Source of the DNA: Candidatus Alistipes faecigallinarum
GTDB taxonomy: Bacteria > Bacteroidota > Bacteroidia > Bacteroidales > Rikenellaceae
Length of the DNA stretch: 64,000 nucleotides
Direction of reading: 5' to 3'
Assembly (NCBI GenBank): GCA_019115605.1
Contig: DXDG01000014.1
Span: 143,150-207,149, forward strand
The number at the start of each line of letters is the position of its first letter. Within the stretch, counting starts at the first letter, position 1. The notes under the pieces were generated by a model. It was not told where the DNA came from. It was given only the letters and a program-made list of their open reading frames with translations, and ran no database searches. Made by a program: the position numbers and the translations under genes. Shown here piece after piece: positions 21,400 through 30,425 of the stretch.

Positions 21400-21482
21400 T
21401 GCGGCCTCTCCCGGCAGGGTGCGGATTTCTCCCGGCTGCGTGCGGATTCCTCCCGGCAGGGTGCGGATTCCTCCCGGCTGGG
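21400..21482. repeat. Four tandem copies of a 21-bp unit
   Basis: Units start TGCGGATTCCTCCCGGC at 21400, 21420, 21441 and 21462. The last three are 21 bp and nearly identical; the first is a diverged 20-bp copy. They lie between the AsnC terminator and the convergent S4-domain gene, and no gene was found across them. Confidence 0.85.
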
Positions 21483-21510
21483 TGCGGGCCGCGCCCTTGT
21501 CGGCGTGGGG

Positions 21511-21906
21511 CTACTCCTCCTCGTCGTAGAGGACCTCCTCCATGAGCGAGTCGAGCTCGCGGCGCTCCTTCTTGGTCGGGCGCCCCGTGCCGCGGTCGCG
21601 GAAGACGAAGATCGTCTCGCGCGGGACGTGGAGCTTGTCGAGCTCCTCCTGCGGCGTCGTGTCGAGGCAGTAGGCCGCGACGTTCTTCGCCGGCTGGCGG
21701 CTCGACACCAGGTCGAGCACCTTGTAGGAGTAGGTTACCTGCTGCTTGCGCACGGCGATGCGGTCGCCGATCTTCACCTCGCGCGAGGGCTTGGCATAGG
21801 CGTCGTTCACCGTAACCTTGTTCGTGCGGATGGCGTCGGCCGCGTCGCTGCGCGTCTTGAAGATGCGCACGGCCCAGAGGTATTTGTCCAGTCGGATATC
21901 GTCCAT
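21511..21906 (-). CDS. S4-domain RNA-binding protein, HslR (Hsp15)-like
   Basis: A 131-residue small protein. The N-terminal S4 domain (about 3-60) has RLDKYLWAVRIFKTRSDAA and KVTVNDAYAKPSREVKIGD, as in HslR/YrfH proteins that bind stalled 50S subunits carrying peptidyl-tRNA. The C-terminus is acidic and ends in EEE. ATG at 21906. It lies 81 bases downstream of ftsW on the same strand, where murG is usually found in Bacteroidales. Its link to the cell-wall genes is probably positional only. Confidence 0.9.
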   Translation of the reverse strand: MDDIRLDKYLWAVRIFKTRSDAADAIRTNKVTVNDAYAKPSREVKIGDRIAVRKQQVTYSYKVLDLVSSRQPAKNVAAYCLDTTPQEELDKLHVPRETIFVFRDRGTGRPTKKERRELDSLMEEVLYDEEE

Positions 21907-21987
21907 GATCGTTTGCGTGTTTCGGGATATGGTTCAGAGGCGGCGTGACGGCCGTTCCCGGGCCGTTGTCTCCCGCCGCGGGGGATG

Positions 21988-23370
21988 TCAGCGTTCGTAG
22001 AGTGTCTCGGCGCGGGGCGTGTCGTGCGACCGTTCGTCGTTCTGGCGGCTGACGCTCAGGATCATGCCCAGGGCGATGGTCGTGAAGAGCGTCGAGGAGC
22101 CGCCGCGCGAGATGAGCGGCAGGGTCTGTCCCGTCTCGGGGATGAGGTTCACCGTAACCATGATGTGCAGCAGCGCCTGGCAGGTGATCAGCAGCGCGAG
22201 GCCCAGCACGAGCAGTCCCGGGAAGGCGGTTCCGCAGCGGCGGAAGATCTCGATGGCCCGGAAGAAGATCCACAGGTAGAGCATCAGCAGCACCAGGGCC
22301 AGCAGCAGCCCGTACTCCTCGACGAAGAAGGCGTAGGCGTAGTCGCTCTCGGGGTGGATCATCTCCACGCGCATGGCGCTCTGTCCGGCGCCCTCGCCGA
22401 GGATGCCGCCGTTGTGGATGGCGATCATCGAGCGCTCGGTGTCGGTGAGGTGTTCGATGGGTTTGTCGACCTGCGTCTCGGTCCAGAGGTGGATCCAGGT
22501 CGAGACGCGTCCTTCGGCCGTCTCGCTGCGCCCGAGGTTGAGGGCCATGATCAGGACGATGCCCGCGACGCCCCATCCCACGAGCTTCATCAGCTCGCCG
22601 AAGCGCACGCGGCCGATGAGCATCATCACCCACGAGGCCATGGCCACCAGCACGGCCGAGGAGGTGTGCGCCGGGAAGATCACCGCGCACGACACCACGA
22701 CGGGCATGAGGATCGGCACCGTGCCTTCGCGCCAGATCCTGCGCTGCTGGGCCGAAGAGTGCCAGGTCCAGAAGCGCCACGAGGGGACGATGCGGATGCG
22801 GTCGATCTTCGACTGGCGGGAGGCGAGTTGCTGGGCGAGGAAGAGCACCGTGGCGACCTTCAGCGCCTCGGAGGGCTGGAACTGGAAGGGCCCGAGGGGA
22901 ATCCAGCGGGCGGCGCCGTTGGTCGTCGCGCCGATGAAGTAGACGGTCAGGGTGAGCAGCACCGAGAGGAAGTAGAACGGACGGGCGAAGTAGTTGTAGA
23001 TGCGGCAGTTGATCTTCTGCACGGCGATCATCACCACGAGGCTCGCCGCGAGGATCATCAGCTGCTGCCGGAGGAAGTGCGACGTCGTGCGGGCCGCACT
23101 GGCGTCGTAGGCCATCTTGGCCGTCGAGGAGTAGACCACCAGGATGGAGATCACGGCCAGCGCGGCGATGATGATCCACAGCACGCGGTCGCCCGTGAAA
23201 AGACGGGTCCTCTGCCGTTCGGCCGCAGCCGCGGCATCGCCCGGCGCATCGCCCCGGAAAGCCTCCCGTTCCCCGGCATCCCGGGAGGTGCGGCCGTCGC
23301 GCCGCGCCGCATCGCGGGCCGTGGCGGCCCTCTGCCGTTCGTCGTATGCGTACTCCTCGCTGCGTTTCAT
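21988..23370 (-). CDS. ftsW: Septal peptidoglycan glycosyltransferase FtsW
   Basis: A 460-residue SEDS-family membrane protein. After an unusually long charged N-terminal region (about 70 residues rich in R, A, D and E) come about ten membrane segments. The family signature near the C-terminus is NLIPETGQTLPLISRGGSS; other SEDS motifs are GAARWIPLGPFQFQPSE and NGGILGEGAGQSA. It polymerises lipid II at the septum with FtsI. The start MKRSEEYAYD at 23370 lies 13 bases after murD; longer readings would overlap murD. The family is certain, and division rather than elongation role follows from context. Confidence 0.94.
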   Translation of the reverse strand: MKRSEEYAYDERQRAATARDAARRDGRTSRDAGEREAFRGDAPGDAAAAAERQRTRLFTGDRVLWIIIAALAVISILVVYSSTAKMAYDASAARTTSHFLRQQLMILAASLVVMIAVQKINCRIYNYFARPFYFLSVLLTLTVYFIGATTNGAARWIPLGPFQFQPSEALKVATVLFLAQQLASRQSKIDRIRIVPSWRFWTWHSSAQQRRIWREGTVPILMPVVVSCAVIFPAHTSSAVLVAMASWVMMLIGRVRFGELMKLVGWGVAGIVLIMALNLGRSETAEGRVSTWIHLWTETQVDKPIEHLTDTERSMIAIHNGGILGEGAGQSAMRVEMIHPESDYAYAFFVEEYGLLLALVLLMLYLWIFFRAIEIFRRCGTAFPGLLVLGLALLITCQALLHIMVTVNLIPETGQTLPLISRGGSSTLFTTIALGMILSVSRQNDERSHDTPRAETLYER

Positions 23371-23383
23371 TCCCCGGGAGGCG

Positions 23384-24739
23384 TTATGCGTTCTCCGCGA
23401 CCCACTGCTTGAACAGCTCGCCGCGGTTTTCGTAATTTTTGAACAGGTCGAAGCTGGCGCAGGCCGGCGACAGCAGCACGGCATCGCCCTCGCGGGCGGC
23501 GGCCCGCGCCGCACGCATCGCCTCGTCGAGCGACGAGGTGGAGATCACCTCGGGTACCACGCCCGTGAATTCGCGCACGAGCTTCGCGTTGTCCACGCCC
23601 ATGCAGACGAGCGTGTGGACCTTGCGGCGGGCGAACTCCTTGAGCGGCGTGTAGTCGTTGCCCTTGTCCGTGCCGCCGGCGATCCACACCACCGGGCGCG
23701 TCATGCTCTCCAGCGCGTAGTAGACCGAATCGACGTTCGTGGCCTTCGAGTCGTTGATCCACGCTACGCCCCCGCGTTCGGCCACGGGCTCCAGGCGGTG
23801 CTCTACGGGCGCGAAGTCGTAGAGCGACGTGCGGATCTGCTCCTCGTCGACCCCGGCGGCGAGGGCCGCCAGCGCCGCGGCCATGGCGTTGTAGGCGTTG
23901 TGGAGCCCCTTGATGCGGAGCTTCGCGGTGTCGATCTCCACGGTGTGCCGGCCGACCGTGGCGGTGAAGACCCCGTCGCAGAGGAAGGCGTCGCCCGCGC
24001 CGCTCGCCACGGCGTTCTTCGCCGCGAAGGGGAGCTGCTTCATGCGCAGGTCGTATTTCGGGAGCTGCTGCCAGATCACCTCGTCGTCGCCCGAGTAGAT
24101 GAACCAGTCGCGCGAGGTCATGTTCTGCGTGATGCGCATCTTCGCGTCGACGTAGTTCTGGAAGCAGTGGTCGTAGCGGTCCAGGTGGTCGGGCGTGATG
24201 TTCGTCAGCACGCCGATGTGGGCGCGGAAGCGGTACATGCCGTCGAGCTGGAAGGAGCTCAACTCCAGGACGTACCAGTCGTACGAACCCGTGGCCACGG
24301 AGTAGGCGAAGCTCTCGCCGATGTTGCCGCCCAGGGCGACGTTCATCCCCGCGTCGCGCAGGATCTTGTAGATGAGCGACGTCGTGGTGGTCTTGCCGTT
24401 CGAGCCGGTGATGCAGATGCAGCGTGCGCGGCCCATGTAGCGGCCGGCGAATTCGATCTCGGAGATGACGGGGATGCCCGCCTCGCGGATCCGCCGCACG
24501 ACGGGTGCCGTCTCGGGAATTCCGGGCGACTTGATGACCTCCGAGGCCGCGAGGATCCGCTCCAGGGTGTGGCCGCCCTCCTCGTAGGGCACCTGCCAGG
24601 CGTCGAGCCGCTCGCGGAAGCGTGCGGCGATCGTTCCCGAATCCGAAAGGAAGATCTCGAAGCCCTCCTTTTTGGCGAGGATCGCGGATCCGTAGCCGCT
24701 GATGCCTCCGCCGAGTACGACGATGTTCTTGTGTCGCAT
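23384..24739 (-). CDS. murD: UDP-N-acetylmuramoyl-L-alanine--D-glutamate ligase
   Basis: A 451-residue Mur ligase that adds D-glutamate to UDP-MurNAc-L-Ala in the cytoplasm. The N-terminal Rossmann strand is VVLGGGISGYGSA; the ATP-binding P-loop GSNGKTTTT is at about 112-120; ELSSFQL and NITPDHLDRYD are in the central domain; HRLEPV and NDSKATN mark the ligase C-terminal domain. ATG at 24739. It lies between mraY and ftsW, the standard order. Confidence 0.97.
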   Translation of the reverse strand: MRHKNIVVLGGGISGYGSAILAKKEGFEIFLSDSGTIAARFRERLDAWQVPYEEGGHTLERILAASEVIKSPGIPETAPVVRRIREAGIPVISEIEFAGRYMGRARCICITGSNGKTTTTSLIYKILRDAGMNVALGGNIGESFAYSVATGSYDWYVLELSSFQLDGMYRFRAHIGVLTNITPDHLDRYDHCFQNYVDAKMRITQNMTSRDWFIYSGDDEVIWQQLPKYDLRMKQLPFAAKNAVASGAGDAFLCDGVFTATVGRHTVEIDTAKLRIKGLHNAYNAMAAALAALAAGVDEEQIRTSLYDFAPVEHRLEPVAERGGVAWINDSKATNVDSVYYALESMTRPVVWIAGGTDKGNDYTPLKEFARRKVHTLVCMGVDNAKLVREFTGVVPEVISTSSLDEAMRAARAAAREGDAVLLSPACASFDLFKNYENRGELFKQWVAENA

Positions 24740-24803
24740 AGGGTTTGTTCTGTATGGGTTCTGTCCGATGCCGGGGCGGCGCGAAGTCCGTCCCGCCGTC
24801 GGC

Positions 24804-26048
24804 CTATCGTATCTTGAGCGTTACGAGCGTGATGGCTGCCAGCAGCAGCGAGATGATCCAGAAGCGCGTTACGATCTTCGTCTCGAAGAGACCCTTCTTC
24901 TGGTAGTGGTGGTGTATGGGCGACATGAGCAGGATGCGCCGTCCCTCGCCGTACTTGCGTTTGGTGTACTTGAACCAGCTGACCTGGAGCATCACCGAGA
25001 AGCTCTCGACGAGGAAGACGCCGCAGAGCAGCGGCAGCAGCAGCTCCTTGCGGATGCAGAGGGCGAAGACGGCGATCACGCCGCCGATCGAGAGCGACCC
25101 CGTGTCGCCCATGAAGATCTGCGCCGGGAAGGAGTTGTACCAGAGGAATCCCACGAGGGCGCCGGCCAGCGCCGCGGCGAAGACCACCAGCTCGCCGCTC
25201 TGGGGGATGTACATGATGTTGAGGTAGTCGGCGTAGACGATGTGTCCCGAGAGGTAGGCCAGCACGCCCAGCACGGTGACGATCGGCACCGAAACGCCCG
25301 TAACGAGTCCGTCGAGCCCGTCCGTGAGGTTGGCGCCGTTCGAGACGGCCGTAACGACGAAGATCGCCACCAGGACGTAGAGCAGCCATGTGGCCGTGTC
25401 GTTGCCGCCCGTCAGCCAGCCGTAGTCGAACTCGTTATCCTTGACGAAGGGGATGGTCGTCTGCGTGGTCTTGACCGACTCGGAGTTGAGCAGCACGGTC
25501 TGCTGGACGCTCTGCACGGCCTCGCCGCTCTCGTCGAGGTAGATCGTCTCGACGGGCTGCGTGGTCTTCTCGCGGACGACGATCTGGGGCGAGAGCCACA
25601 TCGTCAGGCCGACGATGATGCCCAGGCCGACCTGTCCGACGATCTTGAAACGTCCCTTGAGCCCCTCCTTGCGGTGGCGGAAGACCTTGATGTAGTCGTC
25701 CAGGCCGCCGATCAGCCCGAGCCAGACGGTCGAGACGAGCAACAGCTGCACGTAGACGTTGTCGAGCTTCCCGAGCAGCAGTGTCGGAATGAGGATCGCC
25801 AGGAGGATGATCACGCCGCCCATGGTCGGCGTTCCGCGCTTCTGGAGCTGTCCTTCGAGCCCGAGGTCGCGGATCTCCTCGCCGATCTGCTTGCGGCGCA
25901 GGAAGTCGATGATCCGCCGTCCGAAGATGATGACGATGAGCAGCGAGAGGATCACCGCTGCCGAAGCCCGGAACGACAGGTACTGGAACACGCCCGATCC
26001 GGGCAGGTCGTACGCCTCGTCGAGGTATTTGAAAAGATGGTAAAGCAT
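24804..26048 (-). CDS. mraY: Phospho-N-acetylmuramoyl-pentapeptide transferase
   Basis: A 414-residue polytopic enzyme that makes lipid I from UDP-MurNAc-pentapeptide and undecaprenyl phosphate. Motifs are [17 protein letters not shown], the catalytic NLTDGLDGL, and [11 protein letters not shown] in the last cytoplasmic loop. It is longer than E. coli MraY (360 residues) because of an inserted periplasmic loop at about residues 160-215, a feature common in Bacteroidetes MraY. ATG at 26048. An internal promoter-like site lies 35 bases upstream. Confidence 0.97.
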   Translation of the reverse strand: MLYHLFKYLDEAYDLPGSGVFQYLSFRASAAVILSLLIVIIFGRRIIDFLRRKQIGEEIRDLGLEGQLQKRGTPTMGGVIILLAILIPTLLLGKLDNVYVQLLLVSTVWLGLIGGLDDYIKVFRHRKEGLKGRFKIVGQVGLGIIVGLTMWLSPQIVVREKTTQPVETIYLDESGEAVQSVQQTVLLNSESVKTTQTTIPFVKDNEFDYGWLTGGNDTATWLLYVLVAIFVVTAVSNGANLTDGLDGLVTGVSVPIVTVLGVLAYLSGHIVYADYLNIMYIPQSGELVVFAAALAGALVGFLWYNSFPAQIFMGDTGSLSIGGVIAVFALCIRKELLLPLLCGVFLVESFSVMLQVSWFKYTKRKYGEGRRILLMSPIHHHYQKKGLFETKIVTRFWIISLLLAAITLVTLKIR

Positions 26049-26082
26049 GGTCGTAGGGTTTTCAGTCCGCGTTGCCGCGGGG

Positions 26083-26114
26083 CAAAATTAACGCTTTCGT
26101 CCGACAGTCGGAAA
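26083..26114 (-). promoter_or_regulatory. Possible internal promoter before mraY
   Basis: In the 88-base gap between murE and mraY the minus strand has TTTC (26111-26114), 20 bases, then TAATTTTG (26083-26090). The -7 box fits the consensus fully and the -33 box in three of four bases. It could drive mraY-murD-ftsW independently of the upstream genes. Confidence 0.45.
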
Positions 26115-26136
26115 TTTCCGCGCCCTTAATGTGCGC

Positions 26137-27597
26137 CTAACGTGCGCCGAGCAGCCCGAAGGCCCTGCGGACCTCCTCGCGGTCGTCGAAGTGGTGCTTC
26201 ACGTCGCCGATGATCTGGTAGGTCTCGTGTCCCTTGCCGGCGACGAGGATCACGTCGCCCGGGCGCGAGAGCATCACGGCCGTGCGGATCGCCTCCGCGC
26301 GGTCGGCAATGCGCAGGTAGCGCGCCGCGGGGTCGAGGCCCGCGATCATCTCGTCGAGGATCGCCTCGGGCGACTCGTGCCGCGGGTTGTCGGAGGTGAA
26401 GATCGCCGTCGTGGCGTGCTGCACGGCGATCTGCGCCATCTCGGGGCGTTTCGTGCGGTCGCGGTCGCCGCCGCAGCCGCAGACGACGATCAGCTGCTGC
26501 GCGGGGGTGCGTATTTCGTCGATCGTGCGCAGGACGTTCTCCAGGGCGTCGGGCGTGTGGGCGTAGTCCACGACGGCCGTGGTGCCGTTGGCGGCGCGGA
26601 GGATCTCGAAGCGCCCGCTTACGGGGTGCAGCGTCGAGAGCACGCGCAGCACCTCCTCGCGGTCGAAGCCCAGCAGGCAGGCCGTGGCGTAGACCGCCAG
26701 CAGGTTGTAGGCGTTGAAGCGTCCGAGCAGCCCGACCCAGAGCTCGCGGCCGTCGAGGCGCAGCAGCATGCCGTCGAGGTGCATCTCGACGATCTTGCAG
26801 CGGAAGTCGGCCATCGCGCGCAGCGAGTAGGTATGCACGCGCGCCGCGGTGTTCTGGACCATGACGCTCCCGTTGCGGTCGTCGGCGTTGGTCAGGGCGA
26901 AGGCCCCGGCGGGCAGCGCATCGAAGAAGCGCTTCTTGGCGCGGATGTACTCGGCGAAGGTCTTGTGGTAGTCGAGGTGGTCGTGCGTGATGTTCGTGAA
27001 GACGCCGCCGGCGAAGTCGAGGCCGCGCGTGCGCTCCTGGACGATGGCGTGCGACGAGCACTCCATGAAGCAGTAGTCGCAGCCCGCATCGACCATTTCG
27101 CGCATCATGGCGTTCAGGCGGATCGCGTCGGGCGTCGTGTGCGTCGCCTCGACCTCGCGGCCGTCGATGCGGTAGACGACCGTCGAGATCAGCCCTGCGC
27201 GGTAGCCCAGCGCGCGCACCAGGTCGTAGAGCAGCGTCGCGGTGGTCGTCTTGCCGTTGGTGCCGGTGATGCCCACGAGCCGCAGCTCGCGGCTCGGGTG
27301 GTCGTAGAAGGCCGCGGCCATGTCGGCCATGGCCCCCGCCGTATCCGGCACGCGGACGTAGACGACCCCCGGGGCGGGTGTTTCGGGAATCCGTTCGCAG
27401 ACGATGGCCGCGGCCCCCGCGCCGACGGCCGCCGGGATGAAGTCATGGCCGTCGCGCAGCGTGCCGGGGACGGCGAAGAAGCAGTCGCCCGCGCCGACGG
27501 CCCGCGAGTCGTAGGTGAGGCCGTGGATGGCGGTTTCGGGATCGCCGAGAAGCTCCCCGACGGTGGTTGCGGAGAGCAGTTCCGAGAGTTTTTTCAT
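26137..27597 (-). CDS. murE: UDP-MurNAc-tripeptide synthetase adding meso-diaminopimelate
   Basis: A 486-residue Mur ligase for the third stem-peptide residue. The P-loop GTNGKTTT is at about 112-119, TTPDAIRLN and NITHDHLDYHKTF in the middle, and DYAHTPDAL in the ligase domain. The DNPRHE motif at residues 403-408 is the known specificity mark for meso-diaminopimelate rather than lysine. The peptidoglycan is therefore expected to be DAP type, as in other Bacteroidetes. ATG at 27597, 27 bases after the ftsI stop. Confidence 0.97.
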   Translation of the reverse strand: MKKLSELLSATTVGELLGDPETAIHGLTYDSRAVGAGDCFFAVPGTLRDGHDFIPAAVGAGAAAIVCERIPETPAPGVVYVRVPDTAGAMADMAAAFYDHPSRELRLVGITGTNGKTTTATLLYDLVRALGYRAGLISTVVYRIDGREVEATHTTPDAIRLNAMMREMVDAGCDYCFMECSSHAIVQERTRGLDFAGGVFTNITHDHLDYHKTFAEYIRAKKRFFDALPAGAFALTNADDRNGSVMVQNTAARVHTYSLRAMADFRCKIVEMHLDGMLLRLDGRELWVGLLGRFNAYNLLAVYATACLLGFDREEVLRVLSTLHPVSGRFEILRAANGTTAVVDYAHTPDALENVLRTIDEIRTPAQQLIVVCGCGGDRDRTKRPEMAQIAVQHATTAIFTSDNPRHESPEAILDEMIAGLDPAARYLRIADRAEAIRTAVMLSRPGDVILVAGKGHETYQIIGDVKHHFDDREEVRRAFGLLGAR

Positions 27598-27624
27598 GGT
27601 TATGCGTGTTTTTTCGTATTCTCC

Positions 27625-29886
27625 TTATTTCAGGGTCAGGGCGACGGTGGCTCCCGGGGAGATCCGGCTTCCCGGGGCGATGCTCTGCCGGATGACGGCC
27701 CCCTGTCCCGAGAAGCGGACCCGCAGGTTGCGGCTTTCGAGCAGGAAGAGGGCGTCCTTGAGCCCCATGCCCCGCACGTCGGGCATCACGCCGCGATCTT
27801 CGGCAATCGAGGTGATCCGCACGCGGGAGAGGCTGTCCACCGCGACGCGTCCCCACCCCTTGCGCCGGTCGAACTCCACGCGGGGCGAGAGCTGCCCGGC
27901 GACGCGGCGGATCTGCGCGATGTCGCCGCCCTTCAGCTGCTCGGGATAGCGCCGCGGGCCGTCCTCCTCCACGCGGCCGTACCAGTCGTGCCCGCGGTTG
28001 TAGATGTAATCGACCATGCGCTTGACGACGGGACCCGCCAGTGGACCTCCGTAGTAGGCCTTGCCGGCCTGCGCGCGGGTCTCGATCGTCGTGAGGACCG
28101 TATAGCGGGGCGCCTCGGCCGGGAAGAAGGCGATCATCGAGCCCAGGTAGTAGCGCCCTTCGCGGCTGCGGGCGTCGGTGATCTGCGCCGTGCCGGTCTT
28201 CGCGGCGACTCGGACGCGCGTCGTGTCGCGGAAGTAGTTGCTCGCCGTACCCTCGGTGCAGACCGCCTGGAGACACTCCCGGACGGTGTGCAGCGTCGTG
28301 CGCGAGCAGATCGACGAGGCGATCGTGCGGCTTTCGAAACGCTCCTTGACGCGTCCGCCGCGGCGGAGTTCGCGCACCAGCACGGGCGAGATCATCCGCC
28401 CCTCGTTGGCAATGGCGTTGTAGAAGGTGATCATCTGGATCGGCGCCAGCCGCACGCGGTAGCCGTAGGCCATCTTCACGAGCATGACCCCCGGGTCGGG
28501 CACCTTCCAGTCGGTGGTGATCGAGGGTTTCCGTTCGCCGAAGCGTTCGAGACCCACCGTCTCGCCCAGATGGAGCTCGTTGTGGAGGTAGTCGCTGTAC
28601 TGCTGTTTTTTGCCCGTGATGCCGTAGCGGTCCCACATCGCCTCGGCGAAGTAGACGTTCGACGAGGAGGCCACCGCCCGGCGGAAGTCGATCACATGGT
28701 CGCCGCGGTGCGAGTCGCGGATGTTCTTCGCGGGACCCACCTGCACCGGGTCGCCGTTGTGGGTGTCGTAGGTCGTCTCGACGGGCATGCGCGCGTCGTC
28801 GAGCAGCGTGAGCATCGTCGCCAGCTTGAAGGTCGAGCCGGGCTCCATGCTGCGGCTCAGGGCGTAGTTCTCGCGTTCGGAGAAGCTGCCGTCGGCATTG
28901 CGCCCGAGGTTGGCCAGGGCGAGGATATCGCCCGTGCGGGTCTCCATGACGATCGTCGTGCCCCAGAGGGCGTTCTGCCGTTCGAGCTGCTGCCGCAGCG
29001 CCTTGTCGGCGACATCCTGCAGGTCCAGGTCGAGCGTCGTAACCACGTCGCAGCCGTCCACGGGCTCCTCATGCCCGGCTCCCGCCACGCGGCCGTAGAA
29101 TCCGCGGGCGATGCGCTGCTGCACGGCCCTGCCGTTGCGGCCCGCCAGCTCGCTGCGGTAGGCCTCCTCGATGCCGTAGTTGCCCCGGTCGCCGATCAGG
29201 CCGATCGTACGGCGCGCCAGCTCGCCCTGGGGGTAGATGCGCTCGTCGCGCTCGACGAGCCGGTAGACCATGCCCATGTTCCAGTTCAGCAGCGGATAGC
29301 GGCGCAGCACCTCCCACTCGGCGTAGTCCACCTCGCGGGGGAAGATGTTCACGGGCGTATGGTCGCGGATCGTGTCGTAGATGCGCCGGCGGATGTACTC
29401 CTCGCCCTTCAGGCGGTTGATGATGCGCGCGAGCCACCCCTCGGAACGCAGGTACTGCGTGTCGCGGGGATTGACCAGGCGGTAGCGGCGGGCATGCTCC
29501 TCGCGGAACATCCGGGCGTATTCGGCGGCGGAGCGGTCCTTGAAGAAGGCCGCAAGGAGCTTCGAGAGCGAGTCGGCCTGCTCGCGGAAGGTCTTGAGCG
29601 AGTCGAGGCCCGGGGAGGCGAAGTCGAAGGCCGCCTGATAGCGGAAGATCGACGTGGCGAGCGGCTCGCCGTCGCGCGAGAGGATGCTGCCCCGCTGGGC
29701 GGGGATCTCCTTCTCGGTGAAGATGCGGCTCGCGAGGCGGTCGGCGTTGTAGGCCACCTCCGCACTGAAGAGCTGCACCCACACCAGGCGGGCGAGCACC
29801 ACGGCCCCGGCAAGGATGAAGAGCACATAGAGCAGCCGCACCCGCAGCAGGATGTCGCTTTTGATTTTCGAACGTTCCTCTCCCAT
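27625..29886 (-). CDS. ftsI: Septal transpeptidase (class B penicillin-binding protein) with a C-terminal PASTA-like domain
   Basis: A 753-residue class B PBP that crosslinks septal peptidoglycan in the periplasm. One N-terminal membrane segment (about 17-38) is followed by the pedestal region with PAQRGSILSRDG. The transpeptidase domain has S351TFK, S408SN and K563TG motifs in correct order. A C-terminal PASTA-like domain (about 695-753) has MPDVRGMGLKDALFLLES and IAPGSRISPGATV. ATG at 29886 is 8 bases after the FtsL-like gene. Position in the cluster identifies it as FtsI rather than a spare PBP2. Confidence 0.94.
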   Translation of the reverse strand: MGEERSKIKSDILLRVRLLYVLFILAGAVVLARLVWVQLFSAEVAYNADRLASRIFTEKEIPAQRGSILSRDGEPLATSIFRYQAAFDFASPGLDSLKTFREQADSLSKLLAAFFKDRSAAEYARMFREEHARRYRLVNPRDTQYLRSEGWLARIINRLKGEEYIRRRIYDTIRDHTPVNIFPREVDYAEWEVLRRYPLLNWNMGMVYRLVERDERIYPQGELARRTIGLIGDRGNYGIEEAYRSELAGRNGRAVQQRIARGFYGRVAGAGHEEPVDGCDVVTTLDLDLQDVADKALRQQLERQNALWGTTIVMETRTGDILALANLGRNADGSFSERENYALSRSMEPGSTFKLATMLTLLDDARMPVETTYDTHNGDPVQVGPAKNIRDSHRGDHVIDFRRAVASSSNVYFAEAMWDRYGITGKKQQYSDYLHNELHLGETVGLERFGERKPSITTDWKVPDPGVMLVKMAYGYRVRLAPIQMITFYNAIANEGRMISPVLVRELRRGGRVKERFESRTIASSICSRTTLHTVRECLQAVCTEGTASNYFRDTTRVRVAAKTGTAQITDARSREGRYYLGSMIAFFPAEAPRYTVLTTIETRAQAGKAYYGGPLAGPVVKRMVDYIYNRGHDWYGRVEEDGPRRYPEQLKGGDIAQIRRVAGQLSPRVEFDRRKGWGRVAVDSLSRVRITSIAEDRGVMPDVRGMGLKDALFLLESRNLRVRFSGQGAVIRQSIAPGSRISPGATVALTLK

Positions 29887-29894
29887 CTGCGGCG

Positions 29895-30410
29895 TCAGTT
29901 TTCGATGATTTCACCCGGTGCGAGCGGGTCGTAGAGTTCGATGCCCCGGCGGTGGAGCTCCTCGAGGATCGCCGAGTGGGTCGTGCGGCGGTAGCGCTGC
30001 TCCTGCAGGCGGATCGAGCGTTCGCGCAGCACCTGCACCTCGCGCGAGAGCTGCGAGTAGCGCATGTCGAGGTGCAGCGACCAGAACATCACCATGATGC
30101 TCAGGAGGAACATCCCGGCGATGGTCAGCAGGTAGGGGTAGTATTTCGAAACCCCCTCGCGCACGAGGATCGTGCCCGAGAAGAGCTGCCAGAAGGTGCT
30201 CGACCGGCGGCGGTGTTCGCGGCGCTCGCGCTCCTCCTGCTCGGCCCGCTCCGCGGCCTCGCGCTCCTCGTCGGCGCGCAGCTCCTCGTCGGCCTCGCCG
30301 CGCTCCATGCGGCGCACCTCGCGCCGCACGCGGCGGGCGAACTCCGCCTCCTCGGCGCGCCGTGCCTCCTCCTCGGGGGTCAGGGGATCGAATTCGTGGT
30401 CTCGGTACAT
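29895..30410 (-). CDS. FtsL-like division protein with a long charged N-terminus
   Basis: A 171-residue bitopic protein. Residues 1 to about 75 are almost entirely charged (R, E and A repeats such as RRAEEAEFARR). A single membrane segment lies at about 92-112 (YLLTIAGMFLLSIMVMFWSL), and a periplasmic region of about 60 residues with coiled-coil character follows. Location between rsmH and ftsI, topology and the C-terminal helix fit FtsL, which links FtsB/FtsQ to FtsWI. Primary sequence similarity to FtsL is always weak, so this rests mainly on context. The cytoplasmic extension makes it longer than usual FtsL. Confidence 0.7.
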   Translation of the reverse strand: MYRDHEFDPLTPEEEARRAEEAEFARRVRREVRRMERGEADEELRADEEREAAERAEQEERERREHRRRSSTFWQLFSGTILVREGVSKYYPYLLTIAGMFLLSIMVMFWSLHLDMRYSQLSREVQVLRERSIRLQEQRYRRTTHSAILEELHRRGIELYDPLAPGEIIEN

Positions 30411-30425
30411 GGGTTTCGTTGCGTT

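Noticed and set aside
26131..29934. Open frame of over 1200 codons on the plus strand across murE and ftsI
   Set aside because: It lies opposite two certain cell-wall genes and shows only V/A/R/D/H-rich low complexity; such shadows occur along every high-GC gene here.
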